Shown: positions 39,900 through 48,956 of the stretch, one piece after another | How the letters are laid out: every line of letters begins with the position of its first letter | Numbering within the stretch: the first letter of the stretch is position 1 | From: an uncultured Bacteroidota bacterium | GTDB lineage: Bacteria > Bacteroidota > Bacteroidia > Flavobacteriales > Flavobacteriaceae | Length of the DNA: 64,000 nt | Direction of reading: 5' to 3' | Assembly: GCA_902619315.1 (NCBI GenBank) | Contig: CACNDW010000004.1 | Location: forward strand, 1-64,000 | Position numbers and translations under genes: made by a program | Notes under the pieces: generated by a model | What the model saw: the letters and a program-made list of their open reading frames with translations, nothing else | Told to the model about the DNA's origin: nothing | Databases searched by the model: none

Positions 39900-41333
39900 T
39901 CAATCAGTATTTAAATTTTTGATTTTAATTTTAAAATAGGCGTAAGACAAAGTCATTAAGGGACTGAGCCAATTAAAAAAAGCGTAGAAAAAATATTCCG
40001 CTACCCCCACGCCCAATACCCCCGATTGATATGCCCCACAGGTATTCCAAGGCACCAATACAGAGGTTACAGTTCCAGCATCCTCTAATGTTCTACTCAG
40101 ATTCTCAGGAGCCAGATTTCGATCTCGGTAGGCTTTTGCAAACATCTTTCCCGGCACCACAATGGCCAAGTATTGGTCAGAGGCGGTAAGGTTGACCGTC
40201 AGACTGGTTGCTGCCGTACCGGCAATAAGTTGAAAATTGGTTTGAGCCCATTTTAAAAAAGCATTGCTAATGGCCTGTAAGGCACCAATTGCGTCCATCA
40301 CCCCACCAAAAACCATAGCACAAATAATCAACCAAACCGTACCCAACATCCCTTGCATTCCTCCCGATGAAAACAATTCGTTCAAAAGGGGGTCATTGGT
40401 TTCGATTTGGGTATCTACAGTAATGGCATTAAAAATACTTATATATATGGTTTTAAAATTCAACACCGAACTTCCGGACAAATCCATCAGCAATTGAGGT
40501 TGAAAAATCAACGCAAAAAGACCACCCAAAAGTGTTCCAACAAAAAGTGCTAAAAGCGAAGGAGTTTTTTTGATAATCATTATAATAACTATTAGAGGTA
40601 CCAAAAACAACCAGGGGGTGATGTTAAATTTTTTTCTAATGGATTCACTTAGAAATGAAGTATTTACTTCCCCTGAACTTGAAAAACTCCATCCCAAAAC
40701 AATGAACAACAAAAGGGTAATCACAATGCAAGGGAGGGTCGTGTAAAGCATATAACGTATATGGGCAAAGAGCTCGCTTCCTGCCATTGCAGGAGCCAAG
40801 TTGGTGGTATCACTCAAGGGGGAAAGTTTATCCCCAAAATAGGCGCCGGAAATCACAGCACCGGCCACCATACCCACGGGTAAGTCCAAAGCTTTCCCTA
40901 TACCAATCAAGGCAATCCCGATAGTCGCTGAGGTGGACCAACTGCTCCCCGTGGCTAATGAAACCAAAGCCGAGATTAGTACACATGCCGGGAGGAAAAA
41001 ACGAGGGTTGGCAATTTGTAAACCAAAATCAATCATGGCGGGAATGATACCACTCAACAACCATGTTCCTGTCAAAGCCCCCACCAAAAGTAAAATCAAA
41101 ATTGGACCAGTGACCGATTGTAAGTTTTCCCCAACCTTTTGTAACATTTCCCCATAGGTGACTTTGTTTCGATGACCTAACAAGCCTGCTACACCCCCCC
41201 CTAATAAAAGAATAAACTGGTTGGAACCACTCAATGCATCATCCCCAAAAACAGTGACATTATAGGTCAAGAGCACGACCAAAATGATCAATGGGAGTAA
41301 AGCAACCGATAGGGATAACTGAGGTTTTTTCAA
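39900..41333 (-). CDS. nhaC: NhaC-family Na+/H+ antiporter
   Basis: This 477-residue inner-membrane antiporter of the NhaC group exchanges sodium and protons, or related substrates such as malate/lactate in some members. About twelve hydrophobic segments are visible. Family stretches include VSLATGSSWSTSATIGIALIG near residue 125, SGAYFGDKLSPLSDTTNLAP near 160 (with the conserved acidic and polar residues), and LTVNLTASDQYLAIVVPGKMF near 377. The start is TTG at 41333, as an in-frame TAG lies four codons upstream with no ATG between. It is divergent from lpdA with 139 bases between starts and stands 118 bases upstream of katG. Confidence 0.88.
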   Translation of the reverse strand: MKKPQLSLSVALLPLIILVVLLTYNVTVFGDDALSGSNQFILLLGGGVAGLLGHRNKVTYGEMLQKVGENLQSVTGPILILLLVGALTGTWLLSGIIPAMIDFGLQIANPRFFLPACVLISALVSLATGSSWSTSATIGIALIGIGKALDLPVGMVAGAVISGAYFGDKLSPLSDTTNLAPAMAGSELFAHIRYMLYTTLPCIVITLLLFIVLGWSFSSSGEVNTSFLSESIRKKFNITPWLFLVPLIVIIMIIKKTPSLLALFVGTLLGGLFALIFQPQLLMDLSGSSVLNFKTIYISIFNAITVDTQIETNDPLLNELFSSGGMQGMLGTVWLIICAMVFGGVMDAIGALQAISNAFLKWAQTNFQLIAGTAATSLTVNLTASDQYLAIVVPGKMFAKAYRDRNLAPENLSRTLEDAGTVTSVLVPWNTCGAYQSGVLGVGVAEYFFYAFFNWLSPLMTLSYAYFKIKIKNLNTD

Positions 41334-41442
41334 ACTCTTATCAATATCCTACAATATAAATTAAATTGATTTTATATTTAAATATAAATATTTAATAAAA
41401 CCGATTCCCATAAAAAAACTATTTTAACGCACTAAACATTTG

Positions 41443-41450
41443 TATTTTTG
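41443..41450 (+). promoter_or_regulatory. Putative -7 box of lpdA
   Basis: TATTTTTG at 41443-41450 matches TAnnTTTG exactly and would place the transcript start around 41457, giving a 15-base leader before the ATG at 41473. No clear -33 TTTG is seen at the expected distance. Confidence 0.45.
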
Positions 41451-41472
41451 ACTGTAAATCGAAATTTAAATT

Positions 41473-42873
41473 ATGCAATCATTTGATGTTGCCGTAATCG
41501 GATCTGGACCCGGAGGTTATGTAGCTGCCATTCGTTGCTCACAGTTGGGGATGAAAACCGCCTTAATTGAAAAGTACAATACCTTAGGAGGAACCTGCCT
41601 CAATGTTGGCTGTATTCCTTCTAAGTCGTTACTGGATTCATCTCACCATTATGAAGATGCCGTAAAGCATTTTGAAGAACACGGGATTGAAATTCCTGGT
41701 GAGGTTAAGGTCAATTTGAAAAAAATGATATCCCGAAAAACCTCAGTAGTGGAACAAACCACCAAAGGCATTGATTTTTTGATGGACAAGAATAAAGTAA
41801 CCGTTTTCAATGGCTTGGGTTCCTTTAAAGATAGTACCACCATTCATGTAGAAGGAGAAAAGCCAGAGGATATTACTGCCAAAAACATTATCATTGCCAC
41901 AGGTTCAAAACCTGGGAGCTTGCCTTTTATTAATATAGACAAAGACCGCATCATCACCTCGACTGAGGCATTAGAGTTGAGAGAAATCCCCAAACACATG
42001 ATCGTCGTCGGAGGAGGGGTTATTGGTTTGGAATTGGGTCAGGTATACAAGAGACTCGGGACAGAGGTTTCTGTTATTGAGTACTCTGACCGTATAACAC
42101 CTGTTATGGATAGTGCTTTGTCTCGTGAATTGACCAAAGTGATGAAAAAACAAAAAATTAAGTTTTACCTAGCTCACCAAGTCAACAAGGTAGAACGCAA
42201 TGGAGATTTAGTCACCGTAACTGCCAAAGATAAAAAAGGGGAGGAAGTAACTTTTGAAGGAGATTACTGCCTGGTTTCAGTTGGCAGAAAGCCTTACACT
42301 GAAGGATTAAACGCAGAAGCTGCAGGGGTAAAACTTACCGAAATAGGTCAAATTGAAGTCAATGAACACCTGCAAACCTCTGCTTCTAATATCTACGCAA
42401 TTGGCGATGTAGTACGTGGGGCCATGTTGGCCCATAAGGCAGAGGAGGAGGGTGTGATGGTCGCCGAAATACTTGGCGGACAAGAACCTCACATCGACTA
42501 CAACCTCATTCCCAATGTTATCTATACCTGGCCCGAAGTAGCAGCCGTAGGCAAAACCGAAGAGGAACTGAAATCGGCGGGGGTAAATTACAAAAGTGGA
42601 CAGTTTCCCATGCGTGCCCTTGGACGGTCACGCGCCAGCGGAGATACCGATGGATTTATCAAAATTTTAGCCGATGCTCAAACAGATGAAGTACTGGGGG
42701 TGCACATGATAGGGGCTCGTGTAGCTGATCTGATTGCCGAGGCAGTTGTTGCCATGGAGTTCCGTGCCTCTGCCGAAGACATTGCCCGTATCAGTCATTC
42801 GCATCCTACTTACGCCGAAGCGGTAAAAGAAGCTGCATTAGCAGCATCTGAAAATCGTCCTTTACATATCTGA
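41473..42873 (+). CDS. lpdA: Dihydrolipoyl dehydrogenase (E3)
   Basis: This 466-residue flavoenzyme reoxidises dihydrolipoamide in the pyruvate, 2-oxoglutarate and branched-chain 2-oxoacid dehydrogenase complexes and the glycine cleavage system. It has an N-terminal FAD motif GSGPGGYVAAIR, the redox disulfide GGTCLNVGCIPSK (Cys near 42 and 47), an NAD-binding GGGVIGLELGQVYKRLG near 180, the second FAD motif SNIYAIGDVVRGAMLAHKA near 310, and the catalytic base in ISHSHPTYAEAVKEAAL. The length is normal. It stands alone, so which complex it serves is not shown by context; most flavobacteria use one E3 for all of them. Confidence 0.95.
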   Translation: MQSFDVAVIGSGPGGYVAAIRCSQLGMKTALIEKYNTLGGTCLNVGCIPSKSLLDSSHHYEDAVKHFEEHGIEIPGEVKVNLKKMISRKTSVVEQTTKGIDFLMDKNKVTVFNGLGSFKDSTTIHVEGEKPEDITAKNIIIATGSKPGSLPFINIDKDRIITSTEALELREIPKHMIVVGGGVIGLELGQVYKRLGTEVSVIEYSDRITPVMDSALSRELTKVMKKQKIKFYLAHQVNKVERNGDLVTVTAKDKKGEEVTFEGDYCLVSVGRKPYTEGLNAEAAGVKLTEIGQIEVNEHLQTSASNIYAIGDVVRGAMLAHKAEEEGVMVAEILGGQEPHIDYNLIPNVIYTWPEVAAVGKTEEELKSAGVNYKSGQFPMRALGRSRASGDTDGFIKILADAQTDEVLGVHMIGARVADLIAEAVVAMEFRASAEDIARISHSHPTYAEAVKEAALAASENRPLHI

Positions 42874-42926
42874 TAGGGAATTTTAGCTGGATCAATTCAA
42901 TAATATTTGGCGCACTTTTAAGGTAT

Positions 42927-44210
42927 TTATCCCATAACCTTTTTCATTTTTAGATCAATTTCATTAAGCGCTAAATTCCCTATGCTTCCCAGATGAGTGT
43001 GATCCAATGTTTTTTTTGGGACATATTCCTCCTCTGCAATGGCCTCTGCCATCTTCTTGTAGGCATCTCTGAAAGTCATTCCTTCATTTACCCATTCATT
43101 AAGGGTGTCAACACTAAAAACATATTGGTATTTTGGGTCGTCCAAAATATTTTCTTTGACCTTTATCTCCTTTAGACTGAAAGTAAAAAGTTCCAAACAA
43201 GATTTTAATTCATTGATTGCCTCAATGATGGGGCCTTTGGCAAGTTGCATTTCTCTGTGGTAGCCAGAGGGCAAATTAGCCATCAGTAAAGTCAATTGAT
43301 TGGGCAGTCCCTGAAGCAGGTTACATTTACCTCGGATTAGTTCAAACACATCGGGATTTTTTTTGTGTGGCATGATACTGGATCCGGTGGTAAACTCCTC
43401 GGGAAAGCTGATAAAATTGTGTTCTTGACCCATGTAAAGACAGATATCCATTGTCATTTTAGAAAGGGTAGAGGCCAATGAGGCTATTGCAGTAGCTGTA
43501 GTTTTTTCGGCCTTACCTCTACTCATTTGAGCTGCAATGACATTGTATTTTAAATCGGCAAATCCCAAGATCTCGGTTGTAGCTTTTCTGTCTATCGGAA
43601 ACGAACTTCCAAAGCCTGCGGCACTACCCAATGGGTTTTGATCTACAATCTGGTAGGCACCATTAAGTAAAGTCACATCGTCAATTAAACTTTCGGCATA
43701 AGCCGAAAACCATAACCCAAAAGATGAGGGCATAGCCACCTGAAAATGTGTATAACCCGGTAATAATTTATCCTTGTGATGATCGGCTAAATCCATCAAT
43801 AATTTAAAAAAATTATTGGTCAGTTTTTTAATCGTTTCAATCTCTGCCTTTAGATACAAATGAAGAGCAACCAGCACCTGATCGTTTCGTGACCTGGCAG
43901 TATGTATTTTTTTTCCTAAATCGCCGAGGTTTTGGGTAAGTACATATTCTATTTTGGAATGCATGTCCTCAAACTCTGCTTCGATGACAAAATTCCCTTT
44001 TTCAGATTCATTTTTCAAATCTTTTAATACCACCACAAGTTTATCGGCCTCCTCTAAGTTCAATATCCCAGATTTCACCAACATTTGCGCATGAGCAATG
44101 GAAGCTTGGCAGTCATAGGCAGCCAAATGCAGGTCATACTCCCGATCTTTCCCCACCGTAAAGTGGTCTATTTTTTTGTTAGGGGGTTGATTTTTTTCCC
44201 AGAGTTTCAT
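42927..44210 (-). CDS. argH: Argininosuccinate lyase
   Basis: This 427-residue cytoplasmic enzyme splits argininosuccinate into arginine and fumarate, the last step of the pathway. Family motifs are HTARSRNDQVLVALHLYLK near 100, GYTHFQVAMPSSFGLW near 150, and the mobile signature loop GSSIMPHKKNPDVFELIRGK near 270, which holds the catalytic Ser and Lys. It is about 30 residues shorter than E. coli ArgH, as is usual in Bacteroidota. It is the last gene of the operon, two bases after argE'. The convergent lpdA ends 53 bases away without an obvious terminator between them. Confidence 0.95.
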   Translation of the reverse strand: MKLWEKNQPPNKKIDHFTVGKDREYDLHLAAYDCQASIAHAQMLVKSGILNLEEADKLVVVLKDLKNESEKGNFVIEAEFEDMHSKIEYVLTQNLGDLGKKIHTARSRNDQVLVALHLYLKAEIETIKKLTNNFFKLLMDLADHHKDKLLPGYTHFQVAMPSSFGLWFSAYAESLIDDVTLLNGAYQIVDQNPLGSAAGFGSSFPIDRKATTEILGFADLKYNVIAAQMSRGKAEKTTATAIASLASTLSKMTMDICLYMGQEHNFISFPEEFTTGSSIMPHKKNPDVFELIRGKCNLLQGLPNQLTLLMANLPSGYHREMQLAKGPIIEAINELKSCLELFTFSLKEIKVKENILDDPKYQYVFSVDTLNEWVNEGMTFRDAYKKMAEAIAEEEYVPKKTLDHTHLGSIGNLALNEIDLKMKKVMG

Positions 44211-44212
44211 AA

Positions 44213-45268
44213 TTAAAGTATTTTTGCTAGTAGTTCAATGTATATTTTTACCGCCTCTTCAATCTCATGAACAAAGATAAATTCATTAGCCGAATGCGAT
44301 CTAGTTGACAGACCAGGACCCATTTTTAGTGAAGGACATTCCAATGCAGCCTGATCGGATAGGGTGGGTGAACCATAAGTTTTTCTTCCCATGGCAATTC
44401 CCGCTTGAACCAGTTCATGATCCATTCCTATTGAAGAGGAATTTAGGTGTAAAGACCTTGGTGTCATTACGCAAGGGGCAGACTTTACAAGTATTTTAGC
44501 CAATTCTTGATTACTGTATTTGTCATTAACCCTCACATCTATAACTAAATGAACATTAGCTGGTACTACATTGTGTTCTTTTCCGGCATTGACTTGTGTG
44601 ACTGTGATTTTGACATCTCCCAAAAAATCGGATTTTTTTTCTAATGAATAGTTTTGAAACCATTGGAGTACCTCGGGAAGTTTCATAATGGGGTTGTCAT
44701 TGTTGGGATGAGCTGCATGTCCTGGAGTTCCTGTAATGACAGCATCAAAAACAAGCAATCCTTTTTCTGCAACCGCCAGGTGCATCTCTGTGGGCTCACC
44801 TACTATGGCCACATCAATTTTGGGTAATTCGGACAATAGTCCTATCAAACTATGGTTTCCTGCAATTTCCTCTTCTGCAGTGGCAGCCATCACCAAATTA
44901 TACTTAGGATTTTTCGCCGCATAGTAATGGGTAAACAAGGCAATCAAAGAAACCAAGGCCCCACCCGCGTCATTACTGCCCAAACCGAAAAGCTTTCCAT
45001 CTTCGATTTTGGGTTCAAAAGGGTCGTTGGTATAGGCTGAGTTCGGCTGAACAGTATCATGATGAGAATTGAGCAAAAGGGTTGGTTTTTTTGGATCAAA
45101 AGCTTTGTTTTGTGCCCAAATGTTGTTGCCTACTCTCCTGAAGGGTATACTGTATTTATCAAACCATTGACCAATTCTGTTAGCCGTTTTTTCTTCCTCT
45201 TGCGAAAAAGATGGTGTTGCAATCAAATCCTTTAATAAATCAATAGCTGCTGTGGTTAACTCATTCAT
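44213..45268 (-). CDS. argE: M20-family N-acyl-ornithine/N-acyl-citrulline deacylase (ArgE')
   Basis: This 351-residue binuclear metallopeptidase of the M20 family is in the arginine operon. It has LNSHHDTVQPNSAY (His ligand and Asp), GSNDAGGALVSLI (bridging Asp), AATAEEEIAGNHSL (catalytic and ligand Glu), VGEPTEMHLAVAEKG and a late His in STRSHSANEF. By context with the N-acylornithine carbamoyltransferase it should remove the acyl group from N-acylcitrulline rather than from N-acetylornithine. The acyl group is probably succinyl (see findings) but acetyl is possible. Its start overlaps the argB stop by eight bases, a sign of translational coupling, and argH follows after two bases. Confidence 0.9.
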   Translation of the reverse strand: MNELTTAAIDLLKDLIATPSFSQEEEKTANRIGQWFDKYSIPFRRVGNNIWAQNKAFDPKKPTLLLNSHHDTVQPNSAYTNDPFEPKIEDGKLFGLGSNDAGGALVSLIALFTHYYAAKNPKYNLVMAATAEEEIAGNHSLIGLLSELPKIDVAIVGEPTEMHLAVAEKGLLVFDAVITGTPGHAAHPNNDNPIMKLPEVLQWFQNYSLEKKSDFLGDVKITVTQVNAGKEHNVVPANVHLVIDVRVNDKYSNQELAKILVKSAPCVMTPRSLHLNSSSIGMDHELVQAGIAMGRKTYGSPTLSDQAALECPSLKMGPGLSTRSHSANEFIFVHEIEEAVKIYIELLAKIL

Positions 45269-46043
45269 CTTTTAAAGTTAGCGTGGTGTGTTTAGTAATT
45301 CCTGAGATCATTTTTGGGGCTCCAATTTTCACTTTGCTTACCCCGTAAGCTAATGCATCAAAACAGTTGTCAATTTTTGGAATCATTCCTGAGTGAATGA
45401 TATTTCCCTCCTTAAGATTGTCATATACTTTGGGAGTAATTGTTTCAATTACGCTGCTGTCGTCGTCAATGTTATTTAGAACTCCTTGCTTTTCAAAACA
45501 ATACCATAGGGATACTTCAAAATATTGTGACAAATTCCTAGATAAGGTAGCAGCAATAGTATCTGCATTGGTGTTGAGTAATTGTCCTTTTTTGTCGTGG
45601 GTAATGGCACAACAAACGGGTGTATATCCACCATTTATTAGCATTTGAAACAGTTCGACATTGACATCAACTACATCTCCCACAAAACCATAGTCGATTT
45701 TTTTTACTTGTCTTTTAACCGATTGGATAGCATTGCCATCGGCTCCAGATAGTCCCAATGCGTTGCATCCTAAATTTTGTAATTGTGCTACTATATTTTT
45801 ATTGATTTTGCCACCATATAGCATGGTAATGATATCGAGATTCTTAGCATCGGTGATCCTTCTGCCCTCAACCATTTGTACGGGTATATCCATTTTTTTG
45901 GCCATAGCAGTAGCTTTTTTACCTCCACCATGCACCAAAATTTTGGCATCTTGCATTTGTGTGAAGTCCGCAAGGAAAGATTGCAGAGCTTCTGCATCCT
46001 CAATGACATTCCCTCCGATTTTGACTACCGACAGTTTATCCAT
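45261..46043 (-). CDS. argB: N-acylglutamate kinase
   Basis: This 260-residue kinase phosphorylates the gamma-carboxyl of N-acetylglutamate (N-succinylglutamate in Bacteroides-type pathways). Motifs: KIGGNVIEDAEAL at the N terminus, ILVHGGGKKATAMAKKM (phosphate loop), VEGRRITDAKNLDIITML, AGG-type NALGLSGADGNAIQ and NTNADTIAATLSRNL near 185 (nucleotide site). The length is standard. It lacks the N-terminal helix that confers arginine feedback in hexameric ArgB enzymes, so it may be insensitive to arginine; that is inference. It overlaps argF' (8 bases) and argE' (8 bases). Confidence 0.93.
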   Translation of the reverse strand: MDKLSVVKIGGNVIEDAEALQSFLADFTQMQDAKILVHGGGKKATAMAKKMDIPVQMVEGRRITDAKNLDIITMLYGGKINKNIVAQLQNLGCNALGLSGADGNAIQSVKRQVKKIDYGFVGDVVDVNVELFQMLINGGYTPVCCAITHDKKGQLLNTNADTIAATLSRNLSQYFEVSLWYCFEKQGVLNNIDDDSSVIETITPKVYDNLKEGNIIHSGMIPKIDNCFDALAYGVSKVKIGAPKMISGITKHTTLTLKDE

Positions 46044-46983
46044 TTTCCAAAAGTTGCTTTAATACAGCTTGTGCCGAATAGATTCTGTTTTGAGATTGTT
46101 GAATGACCAATGACCTGGCACTGTCCAAGACACCATCCGTTGCAACAATATTTCGTCTGATGGGCAGACAGTGCATGAACTTTCCGTTGTTGGTCAGTTC
46201 CATTTTATCGGGTGTGATCATCCATTGATCATCTGTTTTGAGTATTTGTCCGTAATGATCGTATGAACACCAATTTTTGGTATAAATAAAGTCAGCTCCT
46301 TTAATGGCTTTTTCTTGATCGGTAATACATTCTATCCCCTCAGTAATTATTGGATTCAGGGCATAGCCTTCCGGATGCGCTATTATAAAATCAGCATCCA
46401 TATGTTTCATCATTTGGGTAAAAGAATTTCCAACCGCATGGGGAAGGGCTTTAGGATGAGGTGCCCAACTCAACACTACTTTGGGTTTGTATTTAGGTTT
46501 AAACTCTTCAATCGTAATCGCATCCGCCAGGGCTTGTAAGGGGTGAGCGGTAGCACTTTCCATATTGATGATGGGTATGGAAGCGTATTTTGCAAAGCTT
46601 CTCAATACAGTCTCCGCCTCGTCTTTTTCCTTATCTGACAAAGAGGCAAAAGCTCTTATTGCGACCATGTCACAGTATTGGGAAACAACTGCAGCAGCTT
46701 CCTTGACATGCTCAGATCTCAATCCACTCATTTTGGTGCCATCTTCAAATTCCAAGGCCCAAGATTCTTGACTAAAATTCATGACCATGGTGGGGAGTCC
46801 CAAGTTTTGAGCAGCTTTTTGGGTGCTGAGTCGGGTTCTTAAACTTGGGTTAAAAAATAAAAGACCCAAGGTCTTGTCCTTGCCCAAACCATAAGATTTT
46901 GTAGGATTCTTTTTTAAATCCATTGCCAAATCAAGGGTCTGTTTAAAATTGGGTAAATCCGCTAAGGTGATAAAATGCTTCAT
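46036..46983 (-). CDS. argF': N-acylornithine carbamoyltransferase, probably N-succinylornithine type
   Basis: This is a 315-residue transcarbamylase of the special Bacteroidota/Xanthomonas branch that carbamoylates N-acylornithine instead of ornithine. It has the carbamoyl-phosphate site FFNPSLRTRLSTQKAA (residues 43-58), HPLQALADAITIEE, SWAPHPKALPHAVGNSF and FMHCLPIRRNIVATD, matching the Bacteroides-type enzyme throughout. The residue that sets acyl specificity is Ser90 in MSGLRSEH: the same place is Glu in the acetyl-specific Xanthomonas enzyme and Pro in the succinyl-specific Bacteroides enzyme. Ser at that site is expected to favour succinylornithine. Overlaps argD by four bases and argB by eight. 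Confidence 0.9.
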   Translation of the reverse strand: MKHFITLADLPNFKQTLDLAMDLKKNPTKSYGLGKDKTLGLLFFNPSLRTRLSTQKAAQNLGLPTMVMNFSQESWALEFEDGTKMSGLRSEHVKEAAAVVSQYCDMVAIRAFASLSDKEKDEAETVLRSFAKYASIPIINMESATAHPLQALADAITIEEFKPKYKPKVVLSWAPHPKALPHAVGNSFTQMMKHMDADFIIAHPEGYALNPIITEGIECITDQEKAIKGADFIYTKNWCSYDHYGQILKTDDQWMITPDKMELTNNGKFMHCLPIRRNIVATDGVLDSARSLVIQQSQNRIYSAQAVLKQLLENG

Positions 46984-48101
46984 AATATATCTTTTACTGC
47001 GTCAAAAAGTTGATCAAAATGTACTTTTTGAACGGTCAATGGTGGCAATATTCGCAATACGTTTTTATTGCTGCTGCCACCCGTAAATATTTGTTTTTCA
47101 TAGATAAGTCTTTTTCTCAAAGGACCTACCTCAAAATCAAATTCAAGCCCAAGCATTAGTCCTCTCCCTTTGATTTTGGCTCCTTTAATTTTTTCTGCTT
47201 TGCTCCTGAAATAGGCTTCCATTTCTCTGGCATGCTTTTGGAGCTTATTTTTTTTCAGGATTTCCAAAACCGCTAAAGAAGCCGTACAGGCCATGTGATT
47301 CCCTCCAAAAGTAGTCCCCAGCATCCCGTATTTGGGTCTGACATCGGGGTGAACCAGTATGCCACCTATTGGAAAACCATTGCCCATCCCTTTGGCCATA
47401 GTAATGATGTGAGGTTTGATATTGTTTTTTTGAAATGCAAAAAAGGTACCTGATCTCGAAAAGCCGGATTGAACCTCATCTGCTATCAGGGCAGTTTCAT
47501 ATTGATGACATAATTGTTCCATTTTTATAACAAAATCATCTTCAGGCTGATCCAGACCGCCTACTCCTTGGATGGGTTCAAAAATAACTGCACAAACATC
47601 TCCTTTCTTCAATTCATTCTTCAACATCTCTTCATTATTAAAAGGGATAAAAGTAACTTGCTGCTGTTGATTCAATGGAGCATTGATGTTTAGGTTGTCA
47701 GTTGCTGCAACTGCTGCGGAGGTTCGGCCATGAAATGCGTTTTTAAAGGCCACCACCCTTTTCTTACCTGTATGAAAAGAGGCCAATTTTAATGCATTCT
47801 CATTGGCTTCAGCACCCGAGCTACACAAAAATAGTTGGTATTCGTGCAAACATGATTGTTCCCCGATTTCATCTGCAAGTTTTTGTTGAAGTGGATTTTC
47901 TACAGCGTTGGAATAAAAGGCAATTTTATGCAATTGATCTTTTAATCGATTAATATAATGGGGGTGGCTGTGTCCAACAGAAATGACTGCATGACCACCA
48001 TATAGATCTAAATATTCTGTTCCTGCCTCATCGTAAACATAAACATCTTTTGCCCTTACCGGGCAAACATTATAGAGTGGATATACGTCAAATAATTTCA
48101 T
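46980..48101 (-). CDS. argD: N-acylornithine aminotransferase
   Basis: This 373-residue PLP-dependent class III aminotransferase converts N-acylglutamate semialdehyde to N-acylornithine. It has YLDLYGGHAVISVGHSHPHYI, LFLCSSGAEANENALKLA, AFHGRTSAAVAAT, VIFEPIQGVGG, LIADEVQSGFSRSG (PLP-contacting Asp) and the Schiff-base Lys in TMAKGMGNGFPIGG near residue 236. The length is slightly short for the family but complete. It lies 43 bases after proC, the widest gap in the operon, and overlaps argF' by four bases. It could in principle also act on other omega-amino acids, as ornithine-type aminotransferases often do. Confidence 0.93.
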   Translation of the reverse strand: MKLFDVYPLYNVCPVRAKDVYVYDEAGTEYLDLYGGHAVISVGHSHPHYINRLKDQLHKIAFYSNAVENPLQQKLADEIGEQSCLHEYQLFLCSSGAEANENALKLASFHTGKKRVVAFKNAFHGRTSAAVAATDNLNINAPLNQQQQVTFIPFNNEEMLKNELKKGDVCAVIFEPIQGVGGLDQPEDDFVIKMEQLCHQYETALIADEVQSGFSRSGTFFAFQKNNIKPHIITMAKGMGNGFPIGGILVHPDVRPKYGMLGTTFGGNHMACTASLAVLEILKKNKLQKHAREMEAYFRSKAEKIKGAKIKGRGLMLGLEFDFEVGPLRKRLIYEKQIFTGGSSNKNVLRILPPLTVQKVHFDQLFDAVKDIL

Positions 48102-48144
48102 GGGTTTAAAATTTTTGAGGTTGATTTAACACCTTGTATCTGAA

Positions 48145-48939
48145 TCATTGCATTTTAATTTCATTGATTTTTTCAAAAGAAGCCATAAGTCCTTTAATCA
48201 GGGATGAACTTAAGCCTTGGTGTTCCATTTCGTTCAAACCTGTAATGGTACAACCTTTAGGGGTAGTGACCTTATCGATTTCTGTTTCAGGATGGGAGTC
48301 CGTTTCGATTAACAAACTTGCAGCCCCTAAAGCAGTATTCATAGACATACGCATAGACTCGTCTGCATCGAAGCCCATTTGCACTCCCCCTTGAGTAGTG
48401 GCACGGATCAGTCGCATCCAAAAAGCAATTCCACTGGCACAAACTACAGTTGCAGCCTGCATTTGTTTCTCGGCAATTTTGATGGTAGTTCCTAACCCAT
48501 TAAAAATCGCTTCTGCAATCGCTATTCTCTTTTCTCCGGCTACATTAGAACATAAACAGGTCATCGATTTACCTACTGAAATCGCAGTATTGGGCATGCT
48601 TCTAATTATGGGATAATTCTCTCCCAATTGTGTCTCCATTCTCTGTATGCTATAACCTGTAATGGCAGAAATTAAAATATGTTTTTCTGTAAGCACACCT
48701 TTTATTTGTTCCAAGATGCCGTCAAATTGTCCCGGTTGAACCGTGAATATTATGATGTCAGCATTTTTCACAGCCTCTTGATTATCTGTTGTGATTTTGA
48801 CATTGTTGTACTCTTCCCATTTTTTGATGGAATTAAGTTCTCTTTTTGTCAGGTAAAGGGAGGTGTAGGTATTGTTGTATACCAATCCCTTGGCAATACT
48901 TAATCCCAAATTTCCTGATCCTATGATGGCTATTTTCAT
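48145..48939 (-). CDS. proC: Pyrroline-5-carboxylate reductase
   Basis: This 264-residue NAD(P)H enzyme reduces 1-pyrroline-5-carboxylate to proline. The N terminus has IIGSGNLGLSIAKGLVYN (Rossmann motif), followed by IFTVQPGQFDGILEQI, ISAITGYSIQRMETQLG, IIRSMPNTAISVGKSMTC and, near the C terminus, TTPKGCTITGLNEMEHQGL. The last is the family signature. It sits inside the arginine operon between argC and argD (17 bases after argC), which links proline and arginine supply. No proA/proB are in view; glutamate semialdehyde could come from elsewhere. It could instead act on a related cyclic semialdehyde, but the motif set is ordinary ProC. Confidence 0.92.
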   Translation of the reverse strand: MKIAIIGSGNLGLSIAKGLVYNNTYTSLYLTKRELNSIKKWEEYNNVKITTDNQEAVKNADIIIFTVQPGQFDGILEQIKGVLTEKHILISAITGYSIQRMETQLGENYPIIRSMPNTAISVGKSMTCLCSNVAGEKRIAIAEAIFNGLGTTIKIAEKQMQAATVVCASGIAFWMRLIRATTQGGVQMGFDADESMRMSMNTALGAASLLIETDSHPETEIDKVTTPKGCTITGLNEMEHQGLSSSLIKGLMASFEKINEIKMQ

Positions 48940-48956
48940 TTTTGTTTCTTTAAATT

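Noticed and set aside
45733..46106. Several overlapping small frames around the argB-argF' junction on the plus strand
   Set aside because: They are antisense to well-conserved genes that overlap by eight bases, without motifs or start signals.
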